Assembly (NCBI RefSeq): GCF_020497125.1
Contig: NC_059080.1
Location: forward strand, 52,331,563-52,395,562
Direction: 5' to 3'
Length of the DNA: 64,000 bases
DNA from: Mauremys mutica
Lineage: Eukaryota; Chordata; Testudines; Geoemydidae
The translations under genes and the position numbers were made by a program. Shown piece by piece: positions 22,120 through 34,200 of the stretch; the first letter of the stretch is position 1, and each line of letters starts with the position of its first letter. The notes below the pieces were generated by a model. That model made no database searches, was not told where the DNA came from, and worked only from the letters and a program-made list of their open reading frames with translations.

Positions 22120-23265
22120 TAGCCCTTATTATCCTGTCCCCTGTGTGCAGTGCAGCAGCTGTGATGAGAACAAGGCAGTTCTCTGCCTTTGAAAACAGCA
22201 GATCTGAGCATCCTCCCAGAGACACCTTTCCTCGTGCTCTCCCTAGCAAGGCTGCTTGAGTGCCTCATTCCTCCTGTGCTGCTCCCCCCACCTCTTTGTG
22301 GCACCCACACTTTTCTCCCTCTGCCTGGCTGGCTCCTGTCAACAGCTCTTGGCCCTTGGTTCCTCACATGCTGCTGGTGGTGGCTGCCCCTTGCCACCCC
22401 CCTTCCCTGCATGGCAATGGCCCACTGCCCCTTGCTAGTGCCCCTCAAGAACATCTTTTGCAACAAAGATATTGGTCTCCCACCTGCAAGTTGTGGGGCC
22501 CTGCTGAATGCCATGCCAGCAGGAGACATGATGGTAAGTTATGTCCATGCCCATCTCAATGTATACCATGATGGCCACCATTTACCACACGGGTGACTGA
22601 ACCAGGGTCCCTTGGAGGGAAGGGCTTAAGTCTCTACACCTTCAGCTAAAGGGGCTTGCTTGGTAGCTTGGGGCTATAACAGACTCATGTCCTCTATGGA
22701 TCAGGCACAGCGGGGACACACAACACATGCTCACATGGTGACCAGCAGCTCACACCACCTCAAGTGTAAATATGGGTGTCAGGTTGGCTCCTGATCCTGT
22801 ATGCATTAATGTCAACAGAAAGACTCCTGCTGACTTTAATGGGGGCTGCATCAGACTCCAAGTGCACATATGGGGACAATCAGGCTCCCAATTTTTCCTG
22901 CCACCCCTCACTTCTCCTGTAGTCAGCCCCTGCCCAGTGCTGGCAAGCTGCACAGAATCCAAGTAGTGTGCAGCACAAGTACCGCCTATGGGGGTCCCCA
23001 CTGGCTTGTCAGTCCCCGCCTGCCTGGTATTCCCAGGAGGGAAGGTTACAACTCTGTGATGCTGTATTAGTCAAGCTTGACATCTCCTATCAAATTAAAC
23101 AGGGTGATGGCTGTCAACCATCTGTGCCGCACCTGACTGGGGGGATGCACACACAGAAGAAACCAAGGCACCTAACTGTTGCTTAGTTTTCTGCATTCAA
23201 GCTTGGAGCCCACTGAACTGCTCTTCTCCTGGATAGAATGGAAGCAGGGCTGGTGAACAGTGAGT
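22120..23265. other. Stretch without recognised feature
   Basis: C-rich tract at 22260-22450 gives overlapping open frames on both strands (up to 159 codons) but no domain. Treated as chance. Confidence 0.45.
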
Positions 23266-23269
23266 GTAT

Positions 23270-23432
23270 GTGAGGGGAATCTCCATCCTTAGAAGTTTTT
23301 AAGGCCCAGCTTGACAAAACCCTGACTGGGATGATTTAGCTGGGGTTGGTCCTGCTTTGAGCAGGGGGTTGAACGAGATGACCTCCTGAGGTCCCTTCCA
23401 ACCCTGACATTCTATAATTCTAGGGGGGTGCC
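23270..23432 (+). repeat. CR1 LINE 3' end
   Basis: Plus-strand CR1 terminus: GAAGTTTTTAAGGCCCAGCT, GGTTGGTCCTGCTTTGAGCA, ACCTCCTGAGGTCCCTTCCA, ending TTCTATAATTCTAG. Confidence 0.93.
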
Positions 23433-23439
23433 GCTGTGT

Positions 23440-25660
23440 CAACCAAAGCTTTAGTTAACCTTTTCTTTCTTGTTTTGGTCCGGTGCATTGTGGGTGAAGG
23501 AACTGTGCCTTTTCTCTCTCTCTCACACCCACCCCCCTTCACTTCCCACTCACTCAATTACTTTTTCTGGTGTGAAAGGAGATTTTGGTCAAAAGGAACT
23601 CTCGCCTTCAGGCCTGGAGAGTGCTAGACATTTCAGCCATGTTCCTCAGGGTGGTGCTAGCTCAGGCCAAACGGGACCACCCATTCTGGGACATTTTGGC
23701 TTCTATGGTCAAACCACCCCCAAATCTGGAGGCCTCTCCTCTCCCTGGGAGGGGAAAGGGAAAATGATTTTTTTGTGCATCCTGCCTTAGGCAGCATGTG
23801 TCTGTCTGTGAACCCTGATGGCTGTGTTCTCAGGGAGTGGCAGCAAGCCAGCTACTGGGGTTGGCTTGGAAATTTGGGTTGCAGAAGAGCCCCAGTAAAT
23901 ACTGCATGCTGTTCCCAGGTGTGCCCCTCGCTGTCCCGCCAGCATGCTAGAGCTTGGCAGCTGGGAGCTGAGGCTGTGGAGTGGAAGTGTCCCCCTGCTC
24001 CTGCTGTGGAATGGAATGCAGAAGGTGTGACCTTCTCTCTCACAAGGACAGGAGGATGCAGTAGCCTATGCCAGACTGTTCCCTGAAAATCTTGCTGGGA
24101 GGAAAACAGCTACCACTGCACGCTGCTGACTGAGGTAATGGGGAAAGGGACCACCTGGCTCCAGTAGCCCAGCAGGAGGGAAGCAGGCCCAGCAGAAAAG
24201 GTAAGGCGGTGTGCCAATGTCTGTAGGGAGGGGCAGATGGGAGTCCGTGGGAGAGCTGTGTGAACGGCCTCAACCAAAGTTTGTGGTGCTGTGCGATGTC
24301 TAGAAACCAGTACAACCTGAGCCCATGTGTGATTCGCACTGGTCTCTGGGTCTCGTGAAACCTGCTTGAATTACCCTCATTGCAGGCTTTCCTCCACGTT
24401 TCCAGCAGTGGGACCCTGAGCTGTGGAAGTGAGGGAATGAAGAGCTTACACAGCACCAGGCATAGTGCTGCAAGCACCACCCCCCACACACAAACATGGC
24501 TCTGTCAATGTGTATTACTACTAAGCTGTAGTCTCCTTCTGTTCTCACCCGGCCCCCACGCCAAGCTCTGCCAATGCATGTCAAGCCTGCAGCACCTCCT
24601 GCTATTCCCAAGTCTCTCCTGATTAGAGCATGTCAAATGGTGTGTGTATGGTGCAGGGAACACATATATCAGCTGGGGGCTATGCTGAGACTGTCATGCT
24701 CACTTCACTTGTGACCTAACCACAATTCCAACACAAGTTCATAGGGACAAGAAGCTGGTGCATTGACCACACCCCACCTAGCATTTGTCTGGTCTTCCCC
24801 ATAGCTTTCCTCCTGACATTTCCCAAAGATGGCTGCGCTTGCAATTAAGAATGAAAACAAAATTCCTGCTGCTCTCCCCCATCTTCCCTCTCCTTCTTAA
24901 CATGGAGTAACCCGACACTGCAGGCACCCACCTCTGCTGCACAGAAACGATTGCAATGAACATTTGAGGTCAGAAGCTTTCCACAGCTGCCAAGCAAACT
25001 GAGAAATAAAAGGACGGGAGTGTCAGAATTTCTTTCCTTAGGATGTGAAAGTAGAGCACCCAACCTGATTGCATATTTATTTACAGAGAGATACTCTGAT
25101 AGCATCTGTCAGAGATCATTGCAGGGCTTGGAATTCTGCTAGTCAGACTGTGCTGGGACCTGCGTATTGCATCTCTCCACAGCAGCACATAAGATCATTC
25201 ATCAGCAGCCCTGTTGGTGTTTTCAGTTGGGTGGGGTCAAAGTTCATAAAGGTGAGCTGTTGTTGGCTAGCTCCAAGGACTGGGACAGGAAGGTGTCCTC
25301 AGACTTCTCCCATGCAGCAGCATCAACACTTTCATACATATTGGAGCCTGCCCTGCCATCTCTTGCAAAAACATCAGTGATCTCTAGTCTAATATGTATT
25401 GTTTTCTATAGGGGTCAAATTGGTGATTGTGGTGGTGGTGGTGGGGAGGTAGTGGCAATCTTTAAGGCACCATCCACACTTCTCAGTACTATCGTTCTGA
25501 GAGGACACACCTCTCCAAGCTTTTGTTTCAGTTACTCTGCAAGCTGAGGAGAGCTTCACTTTGTCAGTTGCACTCAGTTCACTTTTTCAAGCTTTTCTTT
25601 GCAACCATAATAGCTAGAGTCTTTTTTCCCCCTACTGAGATTCTGGAAAAACAGGAGCAA
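23440..25660. other. Stretch without recognised gene
   Basis: No exon-like block. Includes a GTGGTGGTGGTGGTGGGG run near 25428. Minus frame 24040-24489 (149 codons) shows no domain. Confidence 0.45.
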
Positions 25661-25667
25661 GTTTATC

Positions 25668-25875
25668 ATAGCATCATAGAATCTCAGGGTTGGAAGGGAC
25701 CTCAGGAGGTCATCTAGTCCAACCCCCTGCTCAAAGCAGGGCCAAACCCCAACTAAATCATCCCAGCCAGGGCTTTGTCAAGCCTGACCTTAAAAACCTC
25801 TAAGGAAGGAGATTCCACCACCTCCCTAGGTAACTCATTCCAGTTCTTCACCACCCTACTAGTGAAAACGTTTAT
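25668..25875 (-). repeat. CR1 LINE 3' end, interrupted by an LTR
   Basis: Antisense CR1 tail (CATAGAATCTCAGGGTTGGA, GGTCATCTAGTCCAACCCCC) continuing into antisense ORF2 end (CCACCACCTCCCTAGGTAAC). Confidence 0.92.
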
Positions 25876-25880
25876 GAGTG

Positions 25881-26663
25881 ATGCCTGTGACATTCTATAC
25901 CTTGAGGGAGTGTACTGTAACCCCCATATACCTCATTTTCATATAATTGTGATCTTACATATAAAGCATGCCTTGTAAGATATCAGGGGAAAGGTTATGA
26001 TCTGCTGAAAGTCACTTCTCTCTCCATATATGTGTATCATTAGTGCATATGAAGTTATGAGAATTGTGTTGTATGGTGGTCACTAAAACATGCAGTGAGT
26101 TGGGAAATCAACCAGATATTAGCTCCCCAGAGGCAACAGCAAGGAAAATAACCAATGCCCAGGTGGGGTGTCAAACAACCCATCAGCAGCCATTGTCCAG
26201 CAAGGGAGCTACAATGCAATGACGCTTGCATAAGGGGAATTGCTCAACCTTGCTTGGAGAGACTTAGCAATGCCCCCAGACATGCCTGGACTTGTGTTTT
26301 CCAAGCACATGGACTGAGGGTATAAAACAGACAAAGTGTACACATACTGGGCCCTTCTCCTGCCCCCACCTTCGCTGCAAGCAACTAAGACACTGAGAAG
26401 AAGACAAGACTCCAACAGAGGAGATTGTTCCTTAAACCTGGGCCAACCTGTATATTAAGGACTGCAATATCCAGTGGGGTGAGAAAAACTGCTTAATCTA
26501 GATGTTGCCCAGTCTAATAGGATTGAGAGCTCCTGGAGGGGTTGCTACTGGTCACTAGCAAGGTATTCTGAGAGACAGCTCAGGCTGGGAAGAGTTCAGG
26601 GGACACAGTCCCAGGCTGCATCCCGGTCCCAGGCTGCACCCTGGGGGATCCTGTCACAATGCC
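25881..26663 (+). mobile_element. Solo LTR, plus strand, 5-bp target duplication
   Basis: The LTR is 25886-26658 (773 bp). It starts TGTGACATTCTATACCTTGA and ends GATCCTGTCACA. The target duplication ATGCC lies at 25881-25885 and 26659-26663. A TATA box TATAAAA is at 26321-26327. No internal region is present, so it is a solo LTR. Confidence 0.9.
26321..26327 (+). promoter_or_regulatory. LTR TATA box
   Basis: GGGTATAAAACAGAC inside the solo LTR, about 435 bp from its start, consistent with a U3 promoter. Confidence 0.65.
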
Positions 26664-26879
26664 AATCCCCCATACCATCATATACCAGCCCAACCACAGC
26701 CCTGATTTTCTATCATATTCTTTATGCATTTTTACATTTTGCTTTCCGTTTCTGTTCATCACTGCATGTTGAGCCAACATTTGCACAGAGCTGCATGCAG
26801 CAATGCCCATGTCTTATGTGCAATTAATTTAGAGCTCAATTATATGTCTGAGTAGTTCAATTGACTCCTTCCAATACAC

Positions 26880-27330
26880 ATTCCCTTGCGTATGCAACAA
26901 TGAATGTCATTGGACATTGTGTTTTCCATTCACCTACCCTTGCTAGGTCCTTCTGAACTTCTTCACTGTATTCTCCCATTGTGACTGACCAAAATTATTT
27001 TGTGTCATCTGCACATTTTGCCACCTTAATTGCATATTTAGAAATATCTTAACTGGAAATAATGAATAGGGAGAGACTGGAACAATAATTGCTCATTATT
27101 TTCCCATTATTTCCTTCTTTGGTGATATGTAAATTACCAAGGATATTTGCAGTTCTCTATTTTGACAATTTGATGGCATTAGCTATTTCAGCATTTGTTT
27201 TTTTTTCAAGTCTAATTTGCAGTGTTTATTTCCAAGAAGAGGCGACACTAGCAATTTGGATATTTGTATGTGCGCACTTGGCTTTCATCCTACAATTGAC
27301 TGCTGTGCCATGATTTGCAGAATCAAGGCT
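26880..27330 (-). repeat. CR1/L3-type LINE fragment
   Basis: Antisense LINE blocks GCTAGGTCCTTCTGAACTTC and TGTGTCATCTGCACATTTTG, which resemble the CR1/L3 ORF2 3' region. Old and broken. Confidence 0.6.
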
Positions 27331-27339
27331 TTCCCATGC

Positions 27340-28005
27340 TCTACGTTAACCACATTCCAGAGAAAATGTTCAAATTTTAAACTAAAATGGTCAAGAAAGA
27401 AAGAAGCCTGGTTCTTAACTGAATTGTCACTTACTGATTGCATTGCCTAACTGTGTCATCTCTTTGGCTAATCTCAGGAAGCCCAAAAGGCACATTGGTC
27501 TTACTTTTTTAACTCCTGGTCTGGTTCAGCACTGCATTACTCCAACGTATTTGATATTGATGGGGTGACACTGGCATAAAACTGCAGCGAAGAATCAGGC
27601 TCTTTACCTGCAGTTAAAAAAAAAATCATAGATTCTAACTGCAGACATGGCACAGCTCTGCGTGATCCCTGTAATAACCATCACAAAAAGAGGGAGAAGA
27701 AATTGACCCTCTTTAGGGAAAACACTGCAAAACCTTCTGCTTCAAAAGGCTTTTCCACCATAAGAATGACAATACTGACACAAAAGTGATCCCCCACACT
27801 GCTAGCCTATAAACCCTAGCACTGAGCCAGGCCCTACACAATAAACCCATCAACTAAAAATAATAAAAGGAAATTAACAAAATCTAAAACAATCAGATAC
27901 CAAAAAACTACCCCAAGCAGGATTTTGACCCCACAAAAGGAGAACCAGATACTCCATGAAGCGACCTGGGCACCTCACTATTGCTATTGATTTTATGTGA
28001 AAGGC
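27340..28005. other. Stretch without recognised feature
   Basis: A short piece of a common amniote repeat lies near 27540-27610 (GGTGACACTGGCATAAAACTG). Otherwise nothing recognised. Confidence 0.45.
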
Positions 28006-28010
28006 TTTCA

Positions 28011-28291
28011 GGGTACATATAGACAGCAATAAAAGATCCATGCCATGGCCATGGTTAGTCCTGGTCATCTTACTTGCAGGAGTAAGGCTGAGAGGCTAAG
28101 AATTGCAGGGTAGATGCTAGGACTGGAGCCTGGGCTCTGAAACCCCACACGGGGGATGGGTCTCAGAGCCTGGGCACCAGATCAAGCCCTGAACATCTCT
28201 GCTGAAATGTCTAGCCCCATAGGCCGAGCCAATCGACCTGGGTTCTGAGACTCGGGGCTATGGGTTTTTATTGCAGTGTAGATGTAGCCTC
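28011..28291. mobile_element. Palindromic MITE
   Basis: Left end GGGTACATATAGACAGCAAT and right end (read inward) GGCTACATCTACACTGCAAT form inverted repeats, and internal segments (GGGCTCTGAAACCCC, GGTCTCAGAGCC) also fold. Same family style as 30946-31199. No clear target duplication. Confidence 0.65.
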
Positions 28292-28294
28292 ATA

Positions 28295-29375
28295 TAGTAT
28301 GGTGAGAGTAGCAGGATAAAACCCTGGGATAGACAGAAATTACAGTGAATTGCTACCAGATCTGTCAGATAAAACTCAACATTACCTTGAGCGATACATC
28401 ATAAAATACTCTCTACCTGGAGCTGCGATCTATTGATCATGCACTTCTGATCATTTCACCTGCACTCTGCTCACTAATCCATCTCTGCTAAGATTCCAAA
28501 CTGCTGGGCAGCTTCAAACAGCTGTCAAGACGGTGGATAGCTGCCAGAAAAATGTTGTCCTAAAGTGCATGACAGCAGCATTCAGACCTGAGCCAGCAAC
28601 AAATCTGAGATCCAATGTCTTGTGATTCTTCCCACCTGCCACTAGAAATGGGGTCTTTAGAGCAGGAGTTTTCACAAACCTTAGCAACCTGCCCTTCCCA
28701 TATTGCTAAATAGAAGAGGAGCCCCAGGGTGGTCTGGGTATGGAGAAGAGAATCCCAGTATAGAATCGGTTGAAAATTGCTTCTTTGAACCCCTGAAAAA
28801 GGACACTTCCAGCTGTGCAGTGTAGAGCTCTGTATGGGACCTGTATACAAATGTTGAGTTTGGTTCAGGTCTGGTAGGAAAACAACTCAACCCTCCCAGG
28901 ATCGGGTCACCTCTTATGACCTTCTCCTGCCCATGGGGTTGACATGGCCGCAGCTGTGTGCCCCACTCCTGCCACCTGCCGCCACCTTGCTGTGCTACAT
29001 GTGCCGCAGAGTGACAGTGCAGAGGAGACATAGTGCCTCTCACTCTACAGCAGGGGGCAGTGGCTGACAGGTGCTGTGCCCACCCCACGGGCACAATGAT
29101 TCAGGTTCGTGAGGGGGAGGGTCAGGCCAGGAAATGACTCTTGGAGCTGTGCACGTTTGGGTTCACAGTAACTGAGGCAGGGAGCCCTGTAGGTGATGGA
29201 GGGATATGAAGAATAGTGCCAATCCTGTGCCTGTGCAAAAACACTCTGAATCCTGGCTGAAATTGGGGGAGGGAGGAGAATGGCTGTCTCTGTAAAACAG
29301 GTGAAGAATTCAGAATACGTGGTGTGGTGTAAGGGCATGAAGGTTTTGTTGCCCAAACCTCTAAATGAACCCTTT
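28295..29375. other. Stretch without recognised feature
   Basis: Minus frames of 96-137 codons (28560-29356) lack domains. No repeat recognised. Confidence 0.45.
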
Positions 29376-29379
29376 GTAC

Positions 29380-29580
29380 TTCAACAGTCCTCCATGTAAT
29401 CTGTCTGACCCTGGGCAGGTCACAGCCTCTCTGTGCTTCACTCCCCTTGTGACAGGTGGAGAATTTATAGTCCTGCCCTACCTCAGAGTGCTGTGAGGCT
29501 CAGTCCATTAAAGATGGTGCAGCCTTTTGAGATCTGCTGATGAAAAGCGCTATGCAAGAGCTAGGTGTTCTGCCTTCGGT
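29380..29580 (+). repeat. MIR-like SINE, 3' part
   Basis: CTGACCCTGGGCAGGTCACA, CTCTCTGTGCTTCACTCCCC and a tail with AAAAGCGCTATGCAAGAGCT. Confidence 0.65.
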
Positions 29581-29794
29581 CTATGAGTCAGGTCTTCCTC
29601 CGTGGACCTTTCTCCCCAGGCAAACTCCCTCAGGCAGAAAGGAGATCAAGAATGATACTATTATTATTCATAAATTTTAATTAACTAAGGTACAGGGCAT
29701 TAGTTCTCAAGACATGCCCTGTACATCAACTGAGCTTCTGAGTATCCATGGAACTTATGTGGCCTCCATTAACATAGCATCTGAGCACCTCCGA

Positions 29795-29935
29795 AGGTGA
29801 AGAAGAGTTGTGTGTAAGCTTGAAAGCTTGTGTCTCTCACCAGCAGAAGTTGGCCCAACAACAGATATTACCTCACCCACCTTGTCTCTCTGGTATCCTG
29901 GGACCAACATGGCTACAGCAACACTGAGTGTAACT
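29795..29935 (+). mobile_element. Penelope-like element 3' end, family B
   Basis: Plus-strand copy: begins GGTGAAGAAGAGTTG at the hammerhead-like core, then AGCTTGAAAGCTTGTG, CAGAAGTTGGCCCAACAACA, CCACCTTGTCTCTCTGGTAT and the terminal AACATGGCTACAGCAACACT. The terminal AACAYGGCTAC block is shared with family A. Confidence 0.75.
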
Positions 29936-30380
29936 TTCAGATAGGCAAGCTCTGAATCTCACCCCATTAACTGCATTAGGAACTAAACTTTCCTTGTAAG
30001 AACCAAATGAACTCCATGAACTCCAACGACATTGGCCGAAGACAAACTAATCTAAGGTATTCAACCTAGATTTAGGGTTCACAAAAGAAACAGCAGCCTG
30101 ATGGCATCAATATCTGACTGGACTTCCTCAGCATGCTGAAACCCAAAGGCAACACTGATAGTCCGGAAAGAAGTCTTGGTGTTTTCTAGAAGAGGGTGAC
30201 AGTGAAGAAAGAGAGGTCATTTTCCCCTTTATTAATTGTAGGTTTAATGTTAATGCAGAACTTGAGATGAAGGGAAAGGCTGTATAACAGAGTTGTAACA
30301 GACTCATGTCTCCTGGAGATGGGGCACCAAAGAGGAACCTATAACTAGACCTGGTCAAATGGCAGTATTTTTGATTCACT

Positions 30381-30410
30381 GATCTCTCTCTCTCTCGCTC
30401 TCTCTCTCGC
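30381..30410. repeat. (CT)n microsatellite
   Basis: CT dinucleotide run with two CG interruptions, followed by a short AT run. Confidence 0.93.
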
Positions 30411-30945
30411 CATATATATAAAATTTATATTGTAATTTCAGTTCAAGTAGAACCAAATTGGATAATACTGAAAGTTTCCAGCAAATCAGAAAGGTCCATT
30501 TCATGTTGAACAAAGCATGGCATTTAACATGGCGACCTTATAGCTTTTAGCCCAGTGGTTACGGCCCTCCCCTGGGAGGTGGGATACAGGTTCTAATTCC
30601 TGCTTTGGAGCAAAATTTGGAACTGGCACTCCTCATTCTTGTAGAGTGTCATATCCACCAAGCTGCAGGCTAGGCTAGTGGGACTCTGTCTCCTGTTGAA
30701 GCTGTCTCAATTTATATAAATAAATAGTCACGGTTGCCTTTCCTACTGCCGAATCTGGGCTAAAGTTAATATGTTGGGCTCCTCCTCCAGCTGTTTTGTG
30801 AATCTAGCTGTGATCATCTGTTCACACCGCACAAGCCTGGAAAGGTTTAATGAGGTTGCAAAGGGGACGATTTACCAGATAGGCCATACCTGAGTGGAAT
30901 TAGGTGGCCTAAAGAACCCTCAGAATGGGAAAACACATAAAGTCT

Positions 30946-31199
30946 GTCTACACTGCAATTTAAAATCACTTCTGGCTTGTGCCAGCTGACTCAGACTCAT
31001 GAGGCTCGGACTAAGGGGCTGCTTAACTGTGGTGTAGACCCTGGGCTGTAAGACCTGAAAGGAGGGGGGATTTTGAGAGCTCAGGCTGGAGCCCAAGCCC
31101 AAACATCTACACCACAATTAAACAGCCCCTTAGCCCAAACCCTGCAATCCTGAGTCAGCTGGAACATGCCATCTGCAGGTGTCTAATTGCAGTGTAGAC
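30946..31199. mobile_element. Palindromic MITE with perfect 15-bp inverted ends
   Basis: GTCTACACTGCAATT at 30946-30960 is the exact inverse of 31185-31199. Internal blocks (GCCCCTTAGCCC vs GGGCTGCTTAACTG, TGACTCAG vs CTGAGTCA) also pair, so the whole 254 bp folds. No coding. Confidence 0.75.
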
Positions 31200-31204
31200 A
31201 TACC

Positions 31205-34200
31205 CATAGCGACTGAACCGGAGGGCCAAGCCACAAAGAGGGAGCAGCTAAGCAAAGAAGAGGGACCATTCTGAGTCACAGAGACAGGTTGCAGGACTTG
31301 CAACCAAGCATGGAAGAGGGCTTTGGGCTTTGGGCTTGGAAAGAGTTAATCCTCAGAGCAGCCAGGAGGCGGCACCCTAGCAGTGAGTGAACCCCTGACA
31401 ATAGCCCTCTTTTTTTTTTCTAGACAAAAACTAGTCAGCGAATTTGTGTAAAAATTTCAGATAGTTTTGGTTAGTGCAGAACTGCATTTTTGGAGAATAC
31501 AATATTTGTGCCAAAAATTTAGCCCAGTTCTACCCCCAACACACATACTCACCAATGTGTGTATATGCATGGAGGAATCCAGAGTGCCATGACTAAAGCT
31601 AATTCCATAGCTAACGGATTGCTCCAGAAGTCTGCTGGATTTCTTGGTCATCAAGCCAAGGCTGCTGGTCTCTGCTGAGGACAGGCTCAGTGCTGGATCA
31701 GGAAAGGGGGCTGTGGGTCATGACTGAAGTGGTTGGCAGAGTAGTGTGAAAGCCCTGGCATGGAATAGCAGAGGTGTTGCAGCTCAGGGCTTATAAGGCT
31801 GAGCCCAAGGAAAGTTTGTGGAGCCCTTTGCAATATTAAACTGGTTTATTTTCTCAGTGCCTGGCTTTCCTGAGTGCGGAACAATTCAGGCACTTTAGTA
31901 ACCAGCAAACAAATATTAAATAAAACCCATCAAAGCATTTGATGTAGATTGTCGCATGAATCACACTGTCAGCAAACAGGTGCAAACAGCTACTGTCAAG
32001 AGTTTCAGGGAGTTGCACCACCTCACAGCTTGCAGTTTGAAATTCCCACGGCCCAAACACTCAATCCAAAAAGTTTTAGGGTTCAGTGGGGCTGCTCAGA
32101 GTACCAATGCAGAAAAGTCAGATGTCACTTTTATTTATCATTGTTGCCAATGCAAATAATGGCTTTGTGCTACCACAATGAAGCATAGTATGATGGCCAA
32201 AAACAGCAGAGAAGAGGACTTGGACAAGCCCTGTTGGACAGACCCATCACTGTATTGTTCATAATTGTGATTTTGTGGCTGGTATGGTACAATGCAGCAA
32301 GGGATTTTTCACAATGATCTGCAGGCTAAGAGAGAGGAGGGGGGAATTGAGAGTGTCCCCACATCTCAGTTGTTATAAGAATAACCTTTCCACTCTCTGC
32401 TTACAATGTTCTGTTTTACCACTGAGCTGGTTTTGTAAGGAGCTAAATTATGCACAGGGATCAATGTAGGATGCTGCCGGGCTTGCAAGTTTCAGGAGGA
32501 AAGTTCATTGCTGCCACCTACTGTTTAATCTGGCAAGGAGAGAGAGTGAAAATATTTGAAAAGGGCTGGGTGAAGCTGGTGGAATTTGCAAAGCCTGGGT
32601 AAATCTCATCCCTGCAAAATGAAGACTTACTAGCCAAGATCCTGCCTGTTTCATAGTGGGTTCCCTCATCTGATGATAAACAACATAGAATGCTTTGGCC
32701 AATGGTATGCACACACTTTAGGCCCGATGGAAAAGAAAAAGACAAGAAAATACAATAAGACTGGGAAGCTGAAAATGATGTGGGATTCCTTTAGATTCTA
32801 TAAATGTTTTTTTTTTTAATTAATGTAACCATTCCACAAAGTCTGTATTTATAATCATTTTTCAATAACAAAACAGGAAGGCCACATCTGGTTTGCGTGG
32901 AAAGGAGTCGTTGGAGTCTGAAACAAGAGGTGTGTTTTGTAATCAAGTACAGACTGGCTGTATGGCAAGCAGATAACCCTACCAAAGCCATAGGGAACTT
33001 CATACATATATAACTGTACATGTCTATAAAAGAGCACTGCGTATCAATGGATCTTAAACTTTCACGGTCTATGCTGGCAAAAGGCCAGGACATGAAAAAG
33101 AACTCTATCTACCTAACACACTGCCTAATCTTATTTTACTGCTAAGACAACCATCCCCTCTCAATAGGAAATTGAGCCCAGACAAAAATAAATATAAAAA
33201 ACAGTTCAGTCTTTTAAAGAAATACCTATTAAAAGGCTGCAGACCTACAAACACACACATAAACAAAGTGCAAGGAAACTCAGATGGAAAAGAAACCATT
33301 TCAGAGCGGCAACAGCCTAACAGCTTGTCCTACTCTGACAACGACAGAGGCTGCAAAAGCCCTTTCTGTGTCACGTATGAGGGACACAGAGGCAAAAAGA
33401 AATGAGCTCGGTATTGAAGCCCAATCACTAATTAAAACGACTTAAAATAAGTTTAAATATTTGTTAACCCCCCCTTCCACTAGCGTACACTTAAAATCAA
33501 CCTCAAACTAAAGAAGAAATGGGAAACCTAAACCAAATTACTGTAACTGGGACTCTGGGAAGCCAACTGGCAGAGGGCACCTGCAAAGCGTTTTACAGGG
33601 ATGCACTGAGGCAGATATCTCCATAATAGTTGACCAAAGGGTGGCATGTGAGGTGTCTCCCAAGAGCCAGTAGCCCACTGGTTGTCATAATCATTGTGGA
33701 ATGTATGTTCGGATAATATTTAAGGAGTTATGTATCTATACTGAAAAATATGTCCTCAAGGTCTTGGAGTTTAGGCAGGTCACCAGGAGGTGACAGACCT
33801 CAGAAATATTCCTTTCAGGCAGGAGGGAAAGAGACACCTATCTCCCTATCTGGCCATTTGTGTATTTCCTGCCTCACAGTGAGGGCCTGTTTACATCTTG
33901 AGCTACTGGCAAAAGAAGAGATTGCAAAATCTACAGGAAAGAAAATTTACAGGAATAAACAAACAATAAGGGCAGGTTTGTTTACATATAAAGACAAATG
34001 ATCTGGCATATCTTGGAGTGCCAAACGACACACTAGGTGCTTCACCTAAGAAGGAAACTGACAGCAGGATTGTCTCAGGGTCACAACCAACCTGGCTGTA
34101 AAGCACTGCAATGATTTTGGATGAACATAACTCTACAAGACATGAAAGTATCTAGTTAATTAAATCTGGGCTCTAGAATGTTCGTTATGATTTTATTTCA

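Noticed and set aside
22050..22596. Frames of 135-159 codons on both strands
   Set aside because: C/G-rich segment with frames overlapping on both strands; likely chance.
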